The position numbers were made by a program, and so were the translations under genes. A stretch of DNA of 29,916 bases, taken from the NCBI GenBank assembly GCA_022360105.1, contig JAKSDL010000899.1, forward strand, positions 1 through 29,916, read 5' to 3'. Position 1 is the stretch's first letter. Every line of letters starts with the position of its first letter. This DNA is from Pseudomonadota bacterium (GTDB lineage Bacteria; SAR324; XYD2-FULL-50-16; JAHJRI01). Of the stretch, positions 7,760 through 15,650 are shown piece by piece. The notes under the pieces are model-generated. The model worked only from the letters and a program-made list of their open reading frames with translations. It ran no database searches and had not been told where the DNA came from.

Positions 7760-8743
7760 ATGAAAACTAAAATCACCTATCTTGGAGTCGGACTGATTTT
7801 GATGCTTGTATCGTCTTGTTCCACCATGATTCAGTTTAATTCTCAAAAGGCTGCTGATCCAAGGTTCAGCGGTATTCGCACAGTAGGGGTCAATACGGTT
7901 TTTCTTGCCAATAGTGAGCACTTGCGACTGGTTGATAATCTCGGTCGCTGGCGAGTTAATAAGTCCGTGATTGATACCAAAGGGTTGAATGTATTGATAC
8001 GAAAAGCCTTGGTGGCAAACCTGAAGAAAACATCCGACTACGAGGTCATTGACCTGGAGGATCTACGCAAATTTCAAAGTGCTTTTCAGCAATTGAGACC
8101 CCTCTCGGGCGAAAGAATCAGTGAAATTGATCTGATCATTGATATCAGGGTAGCGTTGAATTCACAGCAGCAATCGGGGACTGTTCAGGAAGTCATGACA
8201 TTTCGCAACAAGAAATCTGTTGTTAAAGGCAGAGAATGGGTTCAAGTGGAAAACTCTAGCCGGGATAAGGTGGTGACTGTTCCTTACAGCAATTCGCTTG
8301 TGGATATAGCCAGTTACGTGGAAGTGATCAAAACGAAAAATGGGGAAGCAAAGGTGCTAAAGAGTTTCAATGTTTCTTTATCAAACAATTTAAAGCCGAT
8401 GACGTCGATCGAAACGATGGTTAATGAATTGGCGATTGCCCTAACGGGACGGATCTTAAAAAACGTCAGCAAATATTCCGTGATCACAACCAGGCAGATC
8501 GATAAGGACAGCGATGATGAAACTGTGGCGCTGCTTGAAGAAGCGAAATTAAATAAAGCAGTTACCAAGCTGGAAAACGCCTTGTCTGAATCGGATGAAA
8601 GAGAACCGGCGGATGTATATAATCTGGGTATTTGTTATGAGGCTTTTGGTGATCCTGCTTTGGCTATCCAAATGTACAAAGAAGCCCATAAATTGGATGA
8701 AAATAACGAACTCTACATGAAAGCGATTGGAGAACTGGAATGA
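7760..8743 (+). CDS. Lipoprotein with C-terminal TPR-like repeat
   Basis: 327 residues. Signal peptide MKTKITYLGVGLILMLVSSC with lipobox VSSC. The mature domain starts with a strand-like segment (GIRTVGVNTVFL), then VLIRKALVANLKKTSDYEVIDLEDL. That order resembles the CsgG/LpoB-type 'find the regulator, default value' lipoprotein fold, but this is only a resemblance. The C-terminus has one TPR-like hairpin, DVYNLGICYEAFGDPALAIQMYKEAHKLD (residues about 284-312, first part quoted in pieces: DVYNLGICYEAFGD, then ALAIQMYKEAHKLD). The following gene starts inside its stop codon (ATGA), implying coupled translation. The C-terminal half resembles that gene, so the two are likely paralogues. Confidence 0.78.
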   Translation: MKTKITYLGVGLILMLVSSCSTMIQFNSQKAADPRFSGIRTVGVNTVFLANSEHLRLVDNLGRWRVNKSVIDTKGLNVLIRKALVANLKKTSDYEVIDLEDLRKFQSAFQQLRPLSGERISEIDLIIDIRVALNSQQQSGTVQEVMTFRNKKSVVKGREWVQVENSSRDKVVTVPYSNSLVDIASYVEVIKTKNGEAKVLKSFNVSLSNNLKPMTSIETMVNELAIALTGRILKNVSKYSVITTRQIDKDSDDETVALLEEAKLNKAVTKLENALSESDEREPADVYNLGICYEAFGDPALAIQMYKEAHKLDENNELYMKAIGELE

Positions 8744-9687
8744 TACGTCTAAGATCCAAATTAACCGAAAACAGTATTTGCCGGTTGTTGTTTTTGATCC
8801 CGTTTTTGGTTCAAGGTTGTACTAAATACAAGGAATTTAACGCTGTTTTTCCGGCAGAGATTGAAGCTTTGAACCAATACAGTAAAATTGTTATTGAAAA
8901 TCCAAAGCCTGACGATTATCTGCATCAGCTTTTGGAAAATGCGCTCAAAACACAATTGACTTCAATCCACCCGGGAAACATCAAACCGGCAAAGGAGCTA
9001 AATCAGCTGGAAAAGGACATTGCGCTTTTTAATTACAATCCAAAAATCGAAAACCTTGCAGACTCAAAAATAGCCACGCTGAGTTATTCCATAAAAGCAA
9101 AAACGAGATTTAAGCGCAATCACACATCAAAACAAACCGTGTTAAAAAGTTGTAATTTTATGACACGAATCCCAGTTTGCATTCCAATTGGCACGGCTTC
9201 ATTAAAAAAGGGGAAGCAGACGGTTAATGTCACACTATCCGGGTTCATTGCTCTTAAAAACAATGAAGGCAAAACGATTATCGCTGAATTTCCAATTAAC
9301 CAGACATTTGGTGATTCAGGCAAATTAGTGGATTCCCGTGGAAAAATTCTCCATGAAGGGATTAATAGGATTGCTTTTGACTTTGCCAAGCGAATAGTTC
9401 CTCACCGAGATAAAATTAAGAGCGAAATCCTTCGTGGTGGAGATTCTGTAGCGGTTAAACTTATCGAAAACAATGCTTTGAATATGGCAATTAATCGTCT
9501 CGACGGACTAATCAGCAAAGATTCGGATCCTGACCTTGAAGACCTTTACAACCTGGGACTGGCCTATGAGGCCTTAAGTGAGATCCAACAAGCATTGGTA
9601 TATTATGAAAAAGCAAGTGATCTCGATTCTGATCAGGAAGCAGTCAAAATTGCCTTGAAACGAGTACGAAGGATTGTAAGGGATTAA
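8740..9687 (+). CDS. Lipoprotein paralogous to the preceding one, with TPR-like tail
   Basis: 315 residues. N-terminus MIRLRSKLTENSICRLLF leads into a hydrophobic core ending in the lipobox VQGC. The C-terminus has DLYNLGLAYEALSE and ALVYYEKASDLD, matching the previous gene's YNLG..YEA and Y..A..LD pattern; both are preceded by a helix with A-Q/N-type repeats (NMAINRLDGLI here, KAVTKLENAL there). The core differs, so duplication was old or the domains have diverged. Start ATG 8740 overlaps the previous stop by four bases. Its own stop TAA (9685-9687) overlaps the stop of the convergent downstream gene, leaving no room for a terminator between them. Function unknown; an envelope assembly role is inference. 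Confidence 0.78.
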   Translation: MIRLRSKLTENSICRLLFLIPFLVQGCTKYKEFNAVFPAEIEALNQYSKIVIENPKPDDYLHQLLENALKTQLTSIHPGNIKPAKELNQLEKDIALFNYNPKIENLADSKIATLSYSIKAKTRFKRNHTSKQTVLKSCNFMTRIPVCIPIGTASLKKGKQTVNVTLSGFIALKNNEGKTIIAEFPINQTFGDSGKLVDSRGKILHEGINRIAFDFAKRIVPHRDKIKSEILRGGDSVAVKLIENNALNMAINRLDGLISKDSDPDLEDLYNLGLAYEALSEIQQALVYYEKASDLDSDQEAVKIALKRVRRIVRD

Positions 9688-10601
9688 CTGATCTTATTTG
9701 TTCTTCTCGATGTCTGGACTGCGGATAAATCTCCGAAGATCTCAACCAATCTGGCTATCATCTTTTTTTCGGCTTTTGAGATAGCCATAAACCCACCAAC
9801 ACCACCTGAAGCTTTGGCAATTTCATTGGCCAAACGGGACAAATCCACCTTGATTAAACCAGCCTCATGTTTTTCAAGCAGTTTATCGACAAAATAAACC
9901 GTTCTATCCACCTTGTTAATATCTTTTTTATATCTGTCCCTATGGTACTTCATAATCAGCTCACTGAAAAAATAGGAAGTACTGTTAAAAAAAGCGCGAG
10001 CACATTCACTAAGGCACCATTCAGGATCACGAATAATACGCTGAAACTCAATGCGCTCATCGTTATCAACATCTTCATCGGCATGAGCGACAAGAATAAA
10101 GAGTTGGAAGGGCAGTTCTGCCAGCAGGTCTACGAATGAGGTTTTGGGTGACGGGAATTCCCTGTAAAAACTTACCAGTTCATGAAGAGTTGAATCGTAA
10201 GATTTGATGCTTTCATTATCGGATACACGGCTGAATTTGCAATAATCAACAAGTGAATCTGCCAGTGTTTCATTATCTTGTATAAAATCCTCCACTTCTG
10301 TGCGAGTAAGAAATTGTTCCAGTAAGTGGACAGTTTTTCGGTAGTTTTTAAAATGAGGGCGGAAAACTTTTGCTGCCAGATCTTTTTCAAAAAATGGAAA
10401 CACCTGTTTGGCTTGGTTGATGATGATTTTCATGGTGTCACTTTTACACCAATTTGTGTTAGCCATTGGTTGCCTTAATCCCTTTAAATCAGGTGATTGA
10501 GCCAAAATATTGAAATCTTCAAATTCCATTAACAGCTGATAAGGTAAGCAGCTGACTTTTAGTTTGTAGTGCTTTTTCAAATACTTAAGATAAGGCGACA
10601 T
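9684..10601 (-). CDS. Uncharacterised protein, possible TerB-like helical domain
   Basis: 305 residues with no signal peptide or membrane segment. It is helix-rich. About residues 165-190 read FILVAHADEDVDNDERIEFQRII, quoted here as HADEDVDNDERIEF: an acidic 'ADG.V...E' type motif seen in TerB-like domains. A second short segment near the C-terminus, ISKAEKKMIARLVEIFGD, is similar to the second acidic helix of that fold. TerB-like proteins bind divalent metal and appear in stress systems, but identity here is weak. The gene is convergent with the lipoprotein cluster and shares the TTAA at the two stops. Start ATG 10601 with no strong SD. It may be functionally linked to the lipoproteins or simply adjacent. 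Confidence 0.65.
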   Translation of the reverse strand: MSPYLKYLKKHYKLKVSCLPYQLLMEFEDFNILAQSPDLKGLRQPMANTNWCKSDTMKIIINQAKQVFPFFEKDLAAKVFRPHFKNYRKTVHLLEQFLTRTEVEDFIQDNETLADSLVDYCKFSRVSDNESIKSYDSTLHELVSFYREFPSPKTSFVDLLAELPFQLFILVAHADEDVDNDERIEFQRIIRDPEWCLSECARAFFNSTSYFFSELIMKYHRDRYKKDINKVDRTVYFVDKLLEKHEAGLIKVDLSRLANEIAKASGGVGGFMAISKAEKKMIARLVEIFGDLSAVQTSRRTNKIS

Positions 10602-10746
10602 TTGGCATACAGATCAACAAAATAGATGGGATTCAATTTTGAGAGAACTTGCATTCAAAATGTTAAGAATATCTTAGCATTTTCGAGGATACAATACCAT
10701 CATCCAAAACCAGTCTGATGTGCTTTGTATTAGAACCGAAAACAGA

Positions 10747-10760
10747 GTTATTCGAATAAC
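10747..10760. repeat. 14-base perfect palindrome after the response regulator
   Basis: GTTATTCGAATAAC lies 13 bases beyond the stop of the sigma-54 regulator. It could form a small 3' hairpin (stem GTTAT/ATAAC, TCGA loop region) or be a protein site. On the minus strand it is followed by a short, interrupted T stretch (CTGTTTTC), a weak terminator. Confidence 0.35.
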
Positions 10761-10773
10761 CGATAACCGCTTG

Positions 10774-12210
10774 CTAATTATGAGTCTTGATATCGTATTT
10801 TTTCAATAGACTGTAATAATGGGATTTAGACAATCCGGAACGTTTTAAGATCTCTGCCGGTTCACCGTTACAGCCGGAGATAACACGATGAAGATACTTT
10901 ATCTCCATGGAATGTTTGAATTCCTTGAAAGTGGGGAAGCTATCAGCTTTTGGATCGATGAAATCCAATCCGATTTGAGAAACCATTTTGGCGGGATCAT
11001 CTTCAGTGGGTTGTTGGTAGAAGGTATCCCCGATTTGACGTTTGGCAACGTTAATGCGGATTTCCTTGGGAAGGTGCATGGGGTAAAGTGTGTTTTCATT
11101 TCCGGAAGCTATAAATGCCATTTCCAGAACATGAAACAGTTCCCTTACATTTCCCGGCCAATCATATGCTTCCAATATTTCAAAAAATCCTTGTTCAAAT
11201 CCTTTATTGGAAACTTCGTATTCCTCACAAAGCCTGTTGACATGAAATAATGACAGCAGTTTTATGTCTCCCTGCCGAAATTTGAGGGGAGGGATTTTTA
11301 TTTGAATCGCACATAATCTGAATAGAAGATCCTTACGAAAACCGCCAATTTCGACCAAATCATGGAGATCTTTATTGGTCGCGGCAATCAGTCTGAAATT
11401 GCTGGTTAATTCTTTGGTTTCTCCAACAGGTCGATATTGCTTTTCTTGCAGCACTCGTAAGAATGTTTTTTGAGTGGATAAAGGCATCTCCCCTACTTCA
11501 TCCAAAAAAAGAGTGCCACTGTTGGCAAGTGTGATCAAACCAGTTTTTTGAGTCTCCGCCCCTGTAAAGGAACCTTTTTTGTGACCGAATAAGGTGCTTT
11601 CCAGCAAGGTTTCCGTGAGAGAAGCGCAATCAACCACAATGAATCCGTTTTCCTGTCTACTGCTATTTTGGTGAATGGTTTTGGCAAAAAGCTCTTTTCC
11701 TGTGCCTGTTTCACCATTGATTAAAACAGGTGCATTTGATGTTGCTGCCTGAGCCAGGGTTTCAAAGCAACCTTTTATTTGGGGAGAATTTCCGACAATT
11801 TTATTAAGATCCAGGTTTACGGCCTGATGCTTTCTTCTTTTTTCTTCCCGATATTTTAACGCCCTGTTCAGACTTAGTCGGATTTCCTTGATTTTTGTGG
11901 GTTTGATAATATAGTCCCAAACTCCTTCACGGATAGCTATTTCAGCCCCGTCCGGGTCACCTATACCGGTAACGATAAATATCTCAGGAGAAGATATGCT
12001 GCTTTCTTTAATGGTTGGCAAATAGTCAATACCATTGCCATCGGGCAATCTTACGTCCAACAACAACAAATCTACATGTTGTTTTTGTAATACTTGAATT
12101 CCATCACTCAGGTTATGGGCAGCCAGACAATCGTGTTCCATGCGTTCCACTAAGCTGGCCATGGTTTCACAGAAGTCCTTATCGTCATCTATGATAAGTA
12201 TTGTAGACAT
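10774..12210 (-). CDS. Sigma-54-dependent response regulator, NtrC family
   Basis: 478 residues in three parts. Receiver domain (1-120): acidic pocket D8-D9-D10, phosphoacceptor D52 in LLLLDVRLPDG, T81 and K103. AAA+ domain (about 135-370): Walker A GETGTGKE (166-173), the sigma-54-contact loop as GSFTGA (213-218), Walker B LFLDE (234-238), and FRKDLLFRL with the arginine finger. C-terminal Fis-type helix-turn-helix: EILKRSGLSKSHYYSLLKKY. When phosphorylated such proteins hydrolyse ATP to open sigma-54 promoters. It follows its kinase by 30 bases. Its targets are probably the two -24/-12 elements at 14972-14985 and 15449-15462. A two-component, sigma-54-based control of lactate oxidation is known in Desulfovibrio (LurRS, from memory), which supports this reading. 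Confidence 0.93.
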   Translation of the reverse strand: MSTILIIDDDKDFCETMASLVERMEHDCLAAHNLSDGIQVLQKQHVDLLLLDVRLPDGNGIDYLPTIKESSISSPEIFIVTGIGDPDGAEIAIREGVWDYIIKPTKIKEIRLSLNRALKYREEKRRKHQAVNLDLNKIVGNSPQIKGCFETLAQAATSNAPVLINGETGTGKELFAKTIHQNSSRQENGFIVVDCASLTETLLESTLFGHKKGSFTGAETQKTGLITLANSGTLFLDEVGEMPLSTQKTFLRVLQEKQYRPVGETKELTSNFRLIAATNKDLHDLVEIGGFRKDLLFRLCAIQIKIPPLKFRQGDIKLLSLFHVNRLCEEYEVSNKGFEQGFFEILEAYDWPGNVRELFHVLEMAFIASGNENTLYPMHLPKEIRINVAKRQIGDTFYQQPTEDDPAKMVSQIGLDFIDPKADSFPTFKEFKHSMEIKYLHRVISGCNGEPAEILKRSGLSKSHYYSLLKKYDIKTHN

Positions 12211-12240
12211 ACCTGATTCTCCAATAGAATGAATGTCCGC

Positions 12241-14913
12241 TTAAGATGCTGAAGGTTGCTTTGCTGCATCAGTACTTAATTTGTTCATAACCGATCGAAT
12301 AGCTCCCGAGATCGTAATTTTGTCATATGGTTTGACGATTAAGGTTTTAATGTTTTCATATTCATACTCATTAAACTCAAACTGCCTTCCGGAAACCATA
12401 ATAATCGGAGTCGTGGGAGAAATCTTACGTAACGTTTCAGCAAACTGAAATCCGTTGATCATGGGCATATCGTAATCAGTAATGATCAGGTCAATATTTG
12501 CTTTTTTCATTTTGAATTTATCCAACCCATCTTCAGCATTTTCAGCAGTAACGACCTTGTATCCCAGCGTTTCAAGGGCTCGCGGTACACTGGCTCGTTG
12601 ATCCGCATCGTCTTCTACAAATAGAATGGTTTCTTTACCATAGTGCAAAGAAGCGTCCACACTGCCTCTATCTGTCAGTTCCTCTTCCATTTGCGGAATA
12701 TAGATATTGAACTCTGTTCGATCATCTTTGCTGCTGAAAACACTGATTCCACCCTTATGTCCTTTCACAATTCCATGAACCACTGAAAGACCTAGTCCTG
12801 TACCGATATCTTTGTTCTTTGTTGAAAAGAACGGATCGAAAATCTTATCAATATTTTGTTGATTAATTCCCGGGCCATTGTCCGCAATAGAAAGGCAAAT
12901 ATAGGAGCCGGGATTGACATTCAATTGTTGTGATAGCTTCTGGTCGACATAGCTTTCTTTTAAACTAACCTCAATTTTTCCACCTTTGCCCTTTAAGGCC
13001 TGGAAAGAGTTGGTACACAAATTCATAACAATTTGATGAATCTGTGTTGGATTTCCCAGGCAAAACAGAGCGACAGGATTGATGTCTTCCTCAAAACTGA
13101 TGTTTTTGGGTAAGGAGCTTTTGATCAGTTCCAGTGATTCACTTACTGTCTTAATCATGTTAATTGGCCTAAACTCCTGATGGCTGGGCCTGCTGAAAGT
13201 AAGGATTTGCTTCACAAGATTACTGCCACGGGAGCTGGCGTTAAGAATACGCTTTAAATCTTTTCTGGTCATGGAGCCGATCGGGACGTCCTCAATAGCC
13301 AGCTCTGCAGAATTAATTATCGAGGTCAATATATTGTTAAAATCATGCGCAATCCCCCCCGAAAGAATGCCAAGGGCTTCCATTTTTTGCGATTGCCGTA
13401 ATTGTTTTTCCAGATTAAGTTTGCTGGTGATATCTTCAGCGGTGGTTAGAACACCTACGACTTTTTCATTTTCATCATGGAAAGGAATTTTGTTAACTTC
13501 CAGCCAGATCTGGTCCTGGTTATTTCTGCGTATGGCCCAGCGGATCCTGTATTGCGGCTTTTCTGTTATCATTACTTCGCGATTGGTTTGAATCACGGTA
13601 TCCACGTTAATGCCGCCACCCATAAAACTATAGTCACTGCTACCCACAATATCGTCGTAGTTTTCAATATTGAAGAAATCCTGGAACGACCTATTGACGT
13701 CCATAAACCTGAGATCGCGATCTTGCCAGAAAACAATTTGGGGAATGTTATCCAGTATCATCCTCAGTTTCATCCTGGAATCCTTCATGGCAATATTGGC
13801 ATGTTTTCGTTGTGTCGTATTAAAAAACAGCAGAATCACCACAACGACCAATAAAACTACACTGACGACGATAAACCAGAAAATGGTGCGATTCAGCCTA
13901 TAAAAATTAAAAGGTTCGTTGACGATAATGCTGTCCTTGGGAAGCATTTTTCTCGGGATGTCAAAAAACTCCAACACATTGTGATCAAAAATATATTTAT
14001 ATCCCCCGTTAAATATAGGGATAGATGCGGCGTCTTCTCCGTTCATGATTCTTAAAGCCAACTGGGCTGCCGTTTTACCGTGAATTTGAGCACTGGATAC
14101 TTTGCCACCGACCATACCATAACCGACGATAAACTCCCATGAACCGTACACCGGGAGTTTTGTTGCTTTAAATACTTTCTGGGTGAGTTCCCAAGATGAG
14201 TAAAACTCACCGTGTATCTCTTCATAAGCAGGGATTATGTAAAGCATGATCTTTTTGGATTCATGCTTGAGACTTTCGATCAGATCTTCACTTCTTAAAT
14301 CGTTGCGAAATTGAATGTCAAAATCGATGTTGTTGACTCGGATGCTTTCCTTAATCTGGCCTGAGATTGAAATGGAAGTGACAGAGTTGTTTCCTATGAC
14401 AATCATTTTTTCCACTTCCGGATGGAGAGAACGGGCAAAATCAAGGTTTTCTTTGAAGTAAATGTTTTCGAGCACCCCGGTTATCTTTCTTCCCGGTTTT
14501 ATTTCATATTGCTTCAAATCGTTTATTCCGCAAAAAACTATAGGAACACCCGGAAAAAGATTTTCTCCGTACTCAAGAATAAATTCCAAGGCGTTGTTGT
14601 CGGAGACAATGATGATATCAAATTTTTTGTTGCGAAATTTATAGGCAAAATGCCGAAACAGGTTATCTTTGATGACCTCATCGTAATATTTTTTTGAATT
14701 CAGGTATTCGATTTGTACCTGGATAATCTGTTCACTCCCTTCAAACTCCTCCCGGATGCCCGCTGCCATGTTGTCGGACCAAGGATAGCCGTTGTGATAG
14801 GAGTTCAGATAAAATACATTGAGCTTTTTAGGGGCGGCAGTGCTTCCCGACACCGATTGTCCAGATCCGATTACAAATATCAGTAATAAAACGAATCGAA
14901 ATATCATTTTCAT
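12241..14913 (-). CDS. Hybrid sensor histidine kinase with periplasmic ABC-substrate-binding-type sensor domain
   Basis: 890 residues. Order: signal peptide (1-24, ending near SVSGS); periplasmic domain of the ABC_sub_bind/TrpX-like family (about 30-325; NVFYLNSYHNGYPWSDN, VSDNNALEFI, VPIVFCGIND, TGVLENIYFKENLDFA); one transmembrane helix (about 337-360); PAS domain (about 375-500, IVFWQDRDLRFMDVN); HisKA with H523 in GGIAHDFNNILT; HATPase (DNGPGI, FDPFFSTK, GTGLGLSVVHGIVKGH); and a C-terminal receiver (about 765-880) with D813 in LIITDYDMPM. It should bind a small ligand in the periplasm and pass phosphate to the adjacent regulator, the receiver adding a relay or brake. The ligand is unknown; lactate or a related carboxylate is inference from the divergent genes. 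A sigma-54-type promoter lies about 60 bases upstream. Confidence 0.93.
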   Translation of the reverse strand: MKMIFRFVLLLIFVIGSGQSVSGSTAAPKKLNVFYLNSYHNGYPWSDNMAAGIREEFEGSEQIIQVQIEYLNSKKYYDEVIKDNLFRHFAYKFRNKKFDIIIVSDNNALEFILEYGENLFPGVPIVFCGINDLKQYEIKPGRKITGVLENIYFKENLDFARSLHPEVEKMIVIGNNSVTSISISGQIKESIRVNNIDFDIQFRNDLRSEDLIESLKHESKKIMLYIIPAYEEIHGEFYSSWELTQKVFKATKLPVYGSWEFIVGYGMVGGKVSSAQIHGKTAAQLALRIMNGEDAASIPIFNGGYKYIFDHNVLEFFDIPRKMLPKDSIIVNEPFNFYRLNRTIFWFIVVSVVLLVVVVILLFFNTTQRKHANIAMKDSRMKLRMILDNIPQIVFWQDRDLRFMDVNRSFQDFFNIENYDDIVGSSDYSFMGGGINVDTVIQTNREVMITEKPQYRIRWAIRRNNQDQIWLEVNKIPFHDENEKVVGVLTTAEDITSKLNLEKQLRQSQKMEALGILSGGIAHDFNNILTSIINSAELAIEDVPIGSMTRKDLKRILNASSRGSNLVKQILTFSRPSHQEFRPINMIKTVSESLELIKSSLPKNISFEEDINPVALFCLGNPTQIHQIVMNLCTNSFQALKGKGGKIEVSLKESYVDQKLSQQLNVNPGSYICLSIADNGPGINQQNIDKIFDPFFSTKNKDIGTGLGLSVVHGIVKGHKGGISVFSSKDDRTEFNIYIPQMEEELTDRGSVDASLHYGKETILFVEDDADQRASVPRALETLGYKVVTAENAEDGLDKFKMKKANIDLIITDYDMPMINGFQFAETLRKISPTTPIIMVSGRQFEFNEYEYENIKTLIVKPYDKITISGAIRSVMNKLSTDAAKQPSAS

Positions 14914-14970
14914 CAGTCATACCTGGTGTGTGAACTTCTAAAGATCGATCTATTGCGTTTCAGCCCACAT

Positions 14971-14987
14971 CGCAAGATTTACGCCAT
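14971..14987 (-). promoter_or_regulatory. Sigma-54-type promoter for the kinase/regulator operon
   Basis: On the minus strand the sequence reads TGGCGT-AAATC-TTGC: GG (14985-14984), exactly ten bases, then GC (14973-14972). Consensus is TGGCAC-N5-TTGC, so the -12 element is perfect and the -24 element has one or two changes. It ends about 58 bases before the kinase ATG, a natural leader length. It suggests autoregulation by the operon's own NtrC-type regulator. Confidence 0.6.
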
Positions 14988-15077
14988 CTTTTCCGAGTCA
15001 TAATCTTCCCTTAATCAAGTTTGTTTAACCAGTCATGAGTTAACTTAATTCTATCGTTTCGGAAAGTTGTTGTGTTG

Positions 15078-15093
15078 TATCAAGATCTTGACA
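15078..15093. promoter_or_regulatory. Candidate enhancer (UAS) dyad
   Basis: TCAAGATCTTGA (15080-15091) is a perfect 12-base palindrome, extended by a T-A pair at 15078/15093. It lies about 95 bases upstream of the leftward and 370 bases upstream of the rightward sigma-54 element, a normal distance range for enhancer-binding proteins. Assignment is by position and symmetry only. Confidence 0.35.
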
Positions 15094-15446
15094 TCATGAC
15101 CCCTGTTTTTGGATACAGTATTTCAAGTCTGGCCGACCTTGTATGATTCGCATTTTTATCCGTCGATTGCATAAGTATACCTGATTGGGAAAATAAATGA
15201 TTCCTAAAAAAAGGACTATTTATGTTATTGAAATAATAAAATTATAAAGAAAAAACTGCCACGAAGATTCAGAAGTAATCCGAAAAAGCAGACTCATTAA
15301 TCGAGTTTTTTAGGTGAAACGAATCTAGTTTGAAAGTTCAACCGGAATTTTTCAAGGAAACAATCAAGGGCATTATGTTTCTAATTAATTGATATTTATG
15401 GCTTGAAGTGAAATCCAGGCTGGCGTGATTGTCGTTTCAACACCAT

Positions 15447-15464
15447 TTGGCATTTTAACTGCAG
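15447..15464 (+). promoter_or_regulatory. Sigma-54-type promoter for the TRAP/lactate genes
   Basis: TTTGGCAT-TTTAA-CTGCA: GG (15449-15450), ten bases, GC (15461-15462). Against consensus TGGCAC-N5-TTGCA there is one mismatch in each box. A start site near 15474 would give a leader of about 175 bases before dctP. Confidence 0.6.
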
Positions 15465-15650
15465 ATTATCCAACCTTGAAATTTCGTCATTGTCTTGGAG
15501 CAAGGCAGTATCGGGATAATGCAGAGTCGGTTAGATGTGGACCGGCAAAAAGAAGCTGAGTGTTCAGTTTCTTCTTGTTACTGGAAGTTTTAATTAAGAC
15601 TTATAAAATCACTTCTATAGTTCTCAAAAACCAAAATAAGGAGACCCATC

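Larger units (their letters stand above)
14914..15650. other. Divergent regulatory region between kinase and TRAP genes
   Basis: 737 bases without a convincing gene, A+T rich. It holds a sigma-54-like promoter facing each operon (14972-14985 leftward, 15449-15462 rightward). Between them lies a strong dyad at 15078-15093 and a smaller one, TTAAC-9-GTTAA (15025-15043). These are candidates for the enhancer site of the NtrC-type regulator. The rightward leader would be about 175 bases long. Confidence 0.6.
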
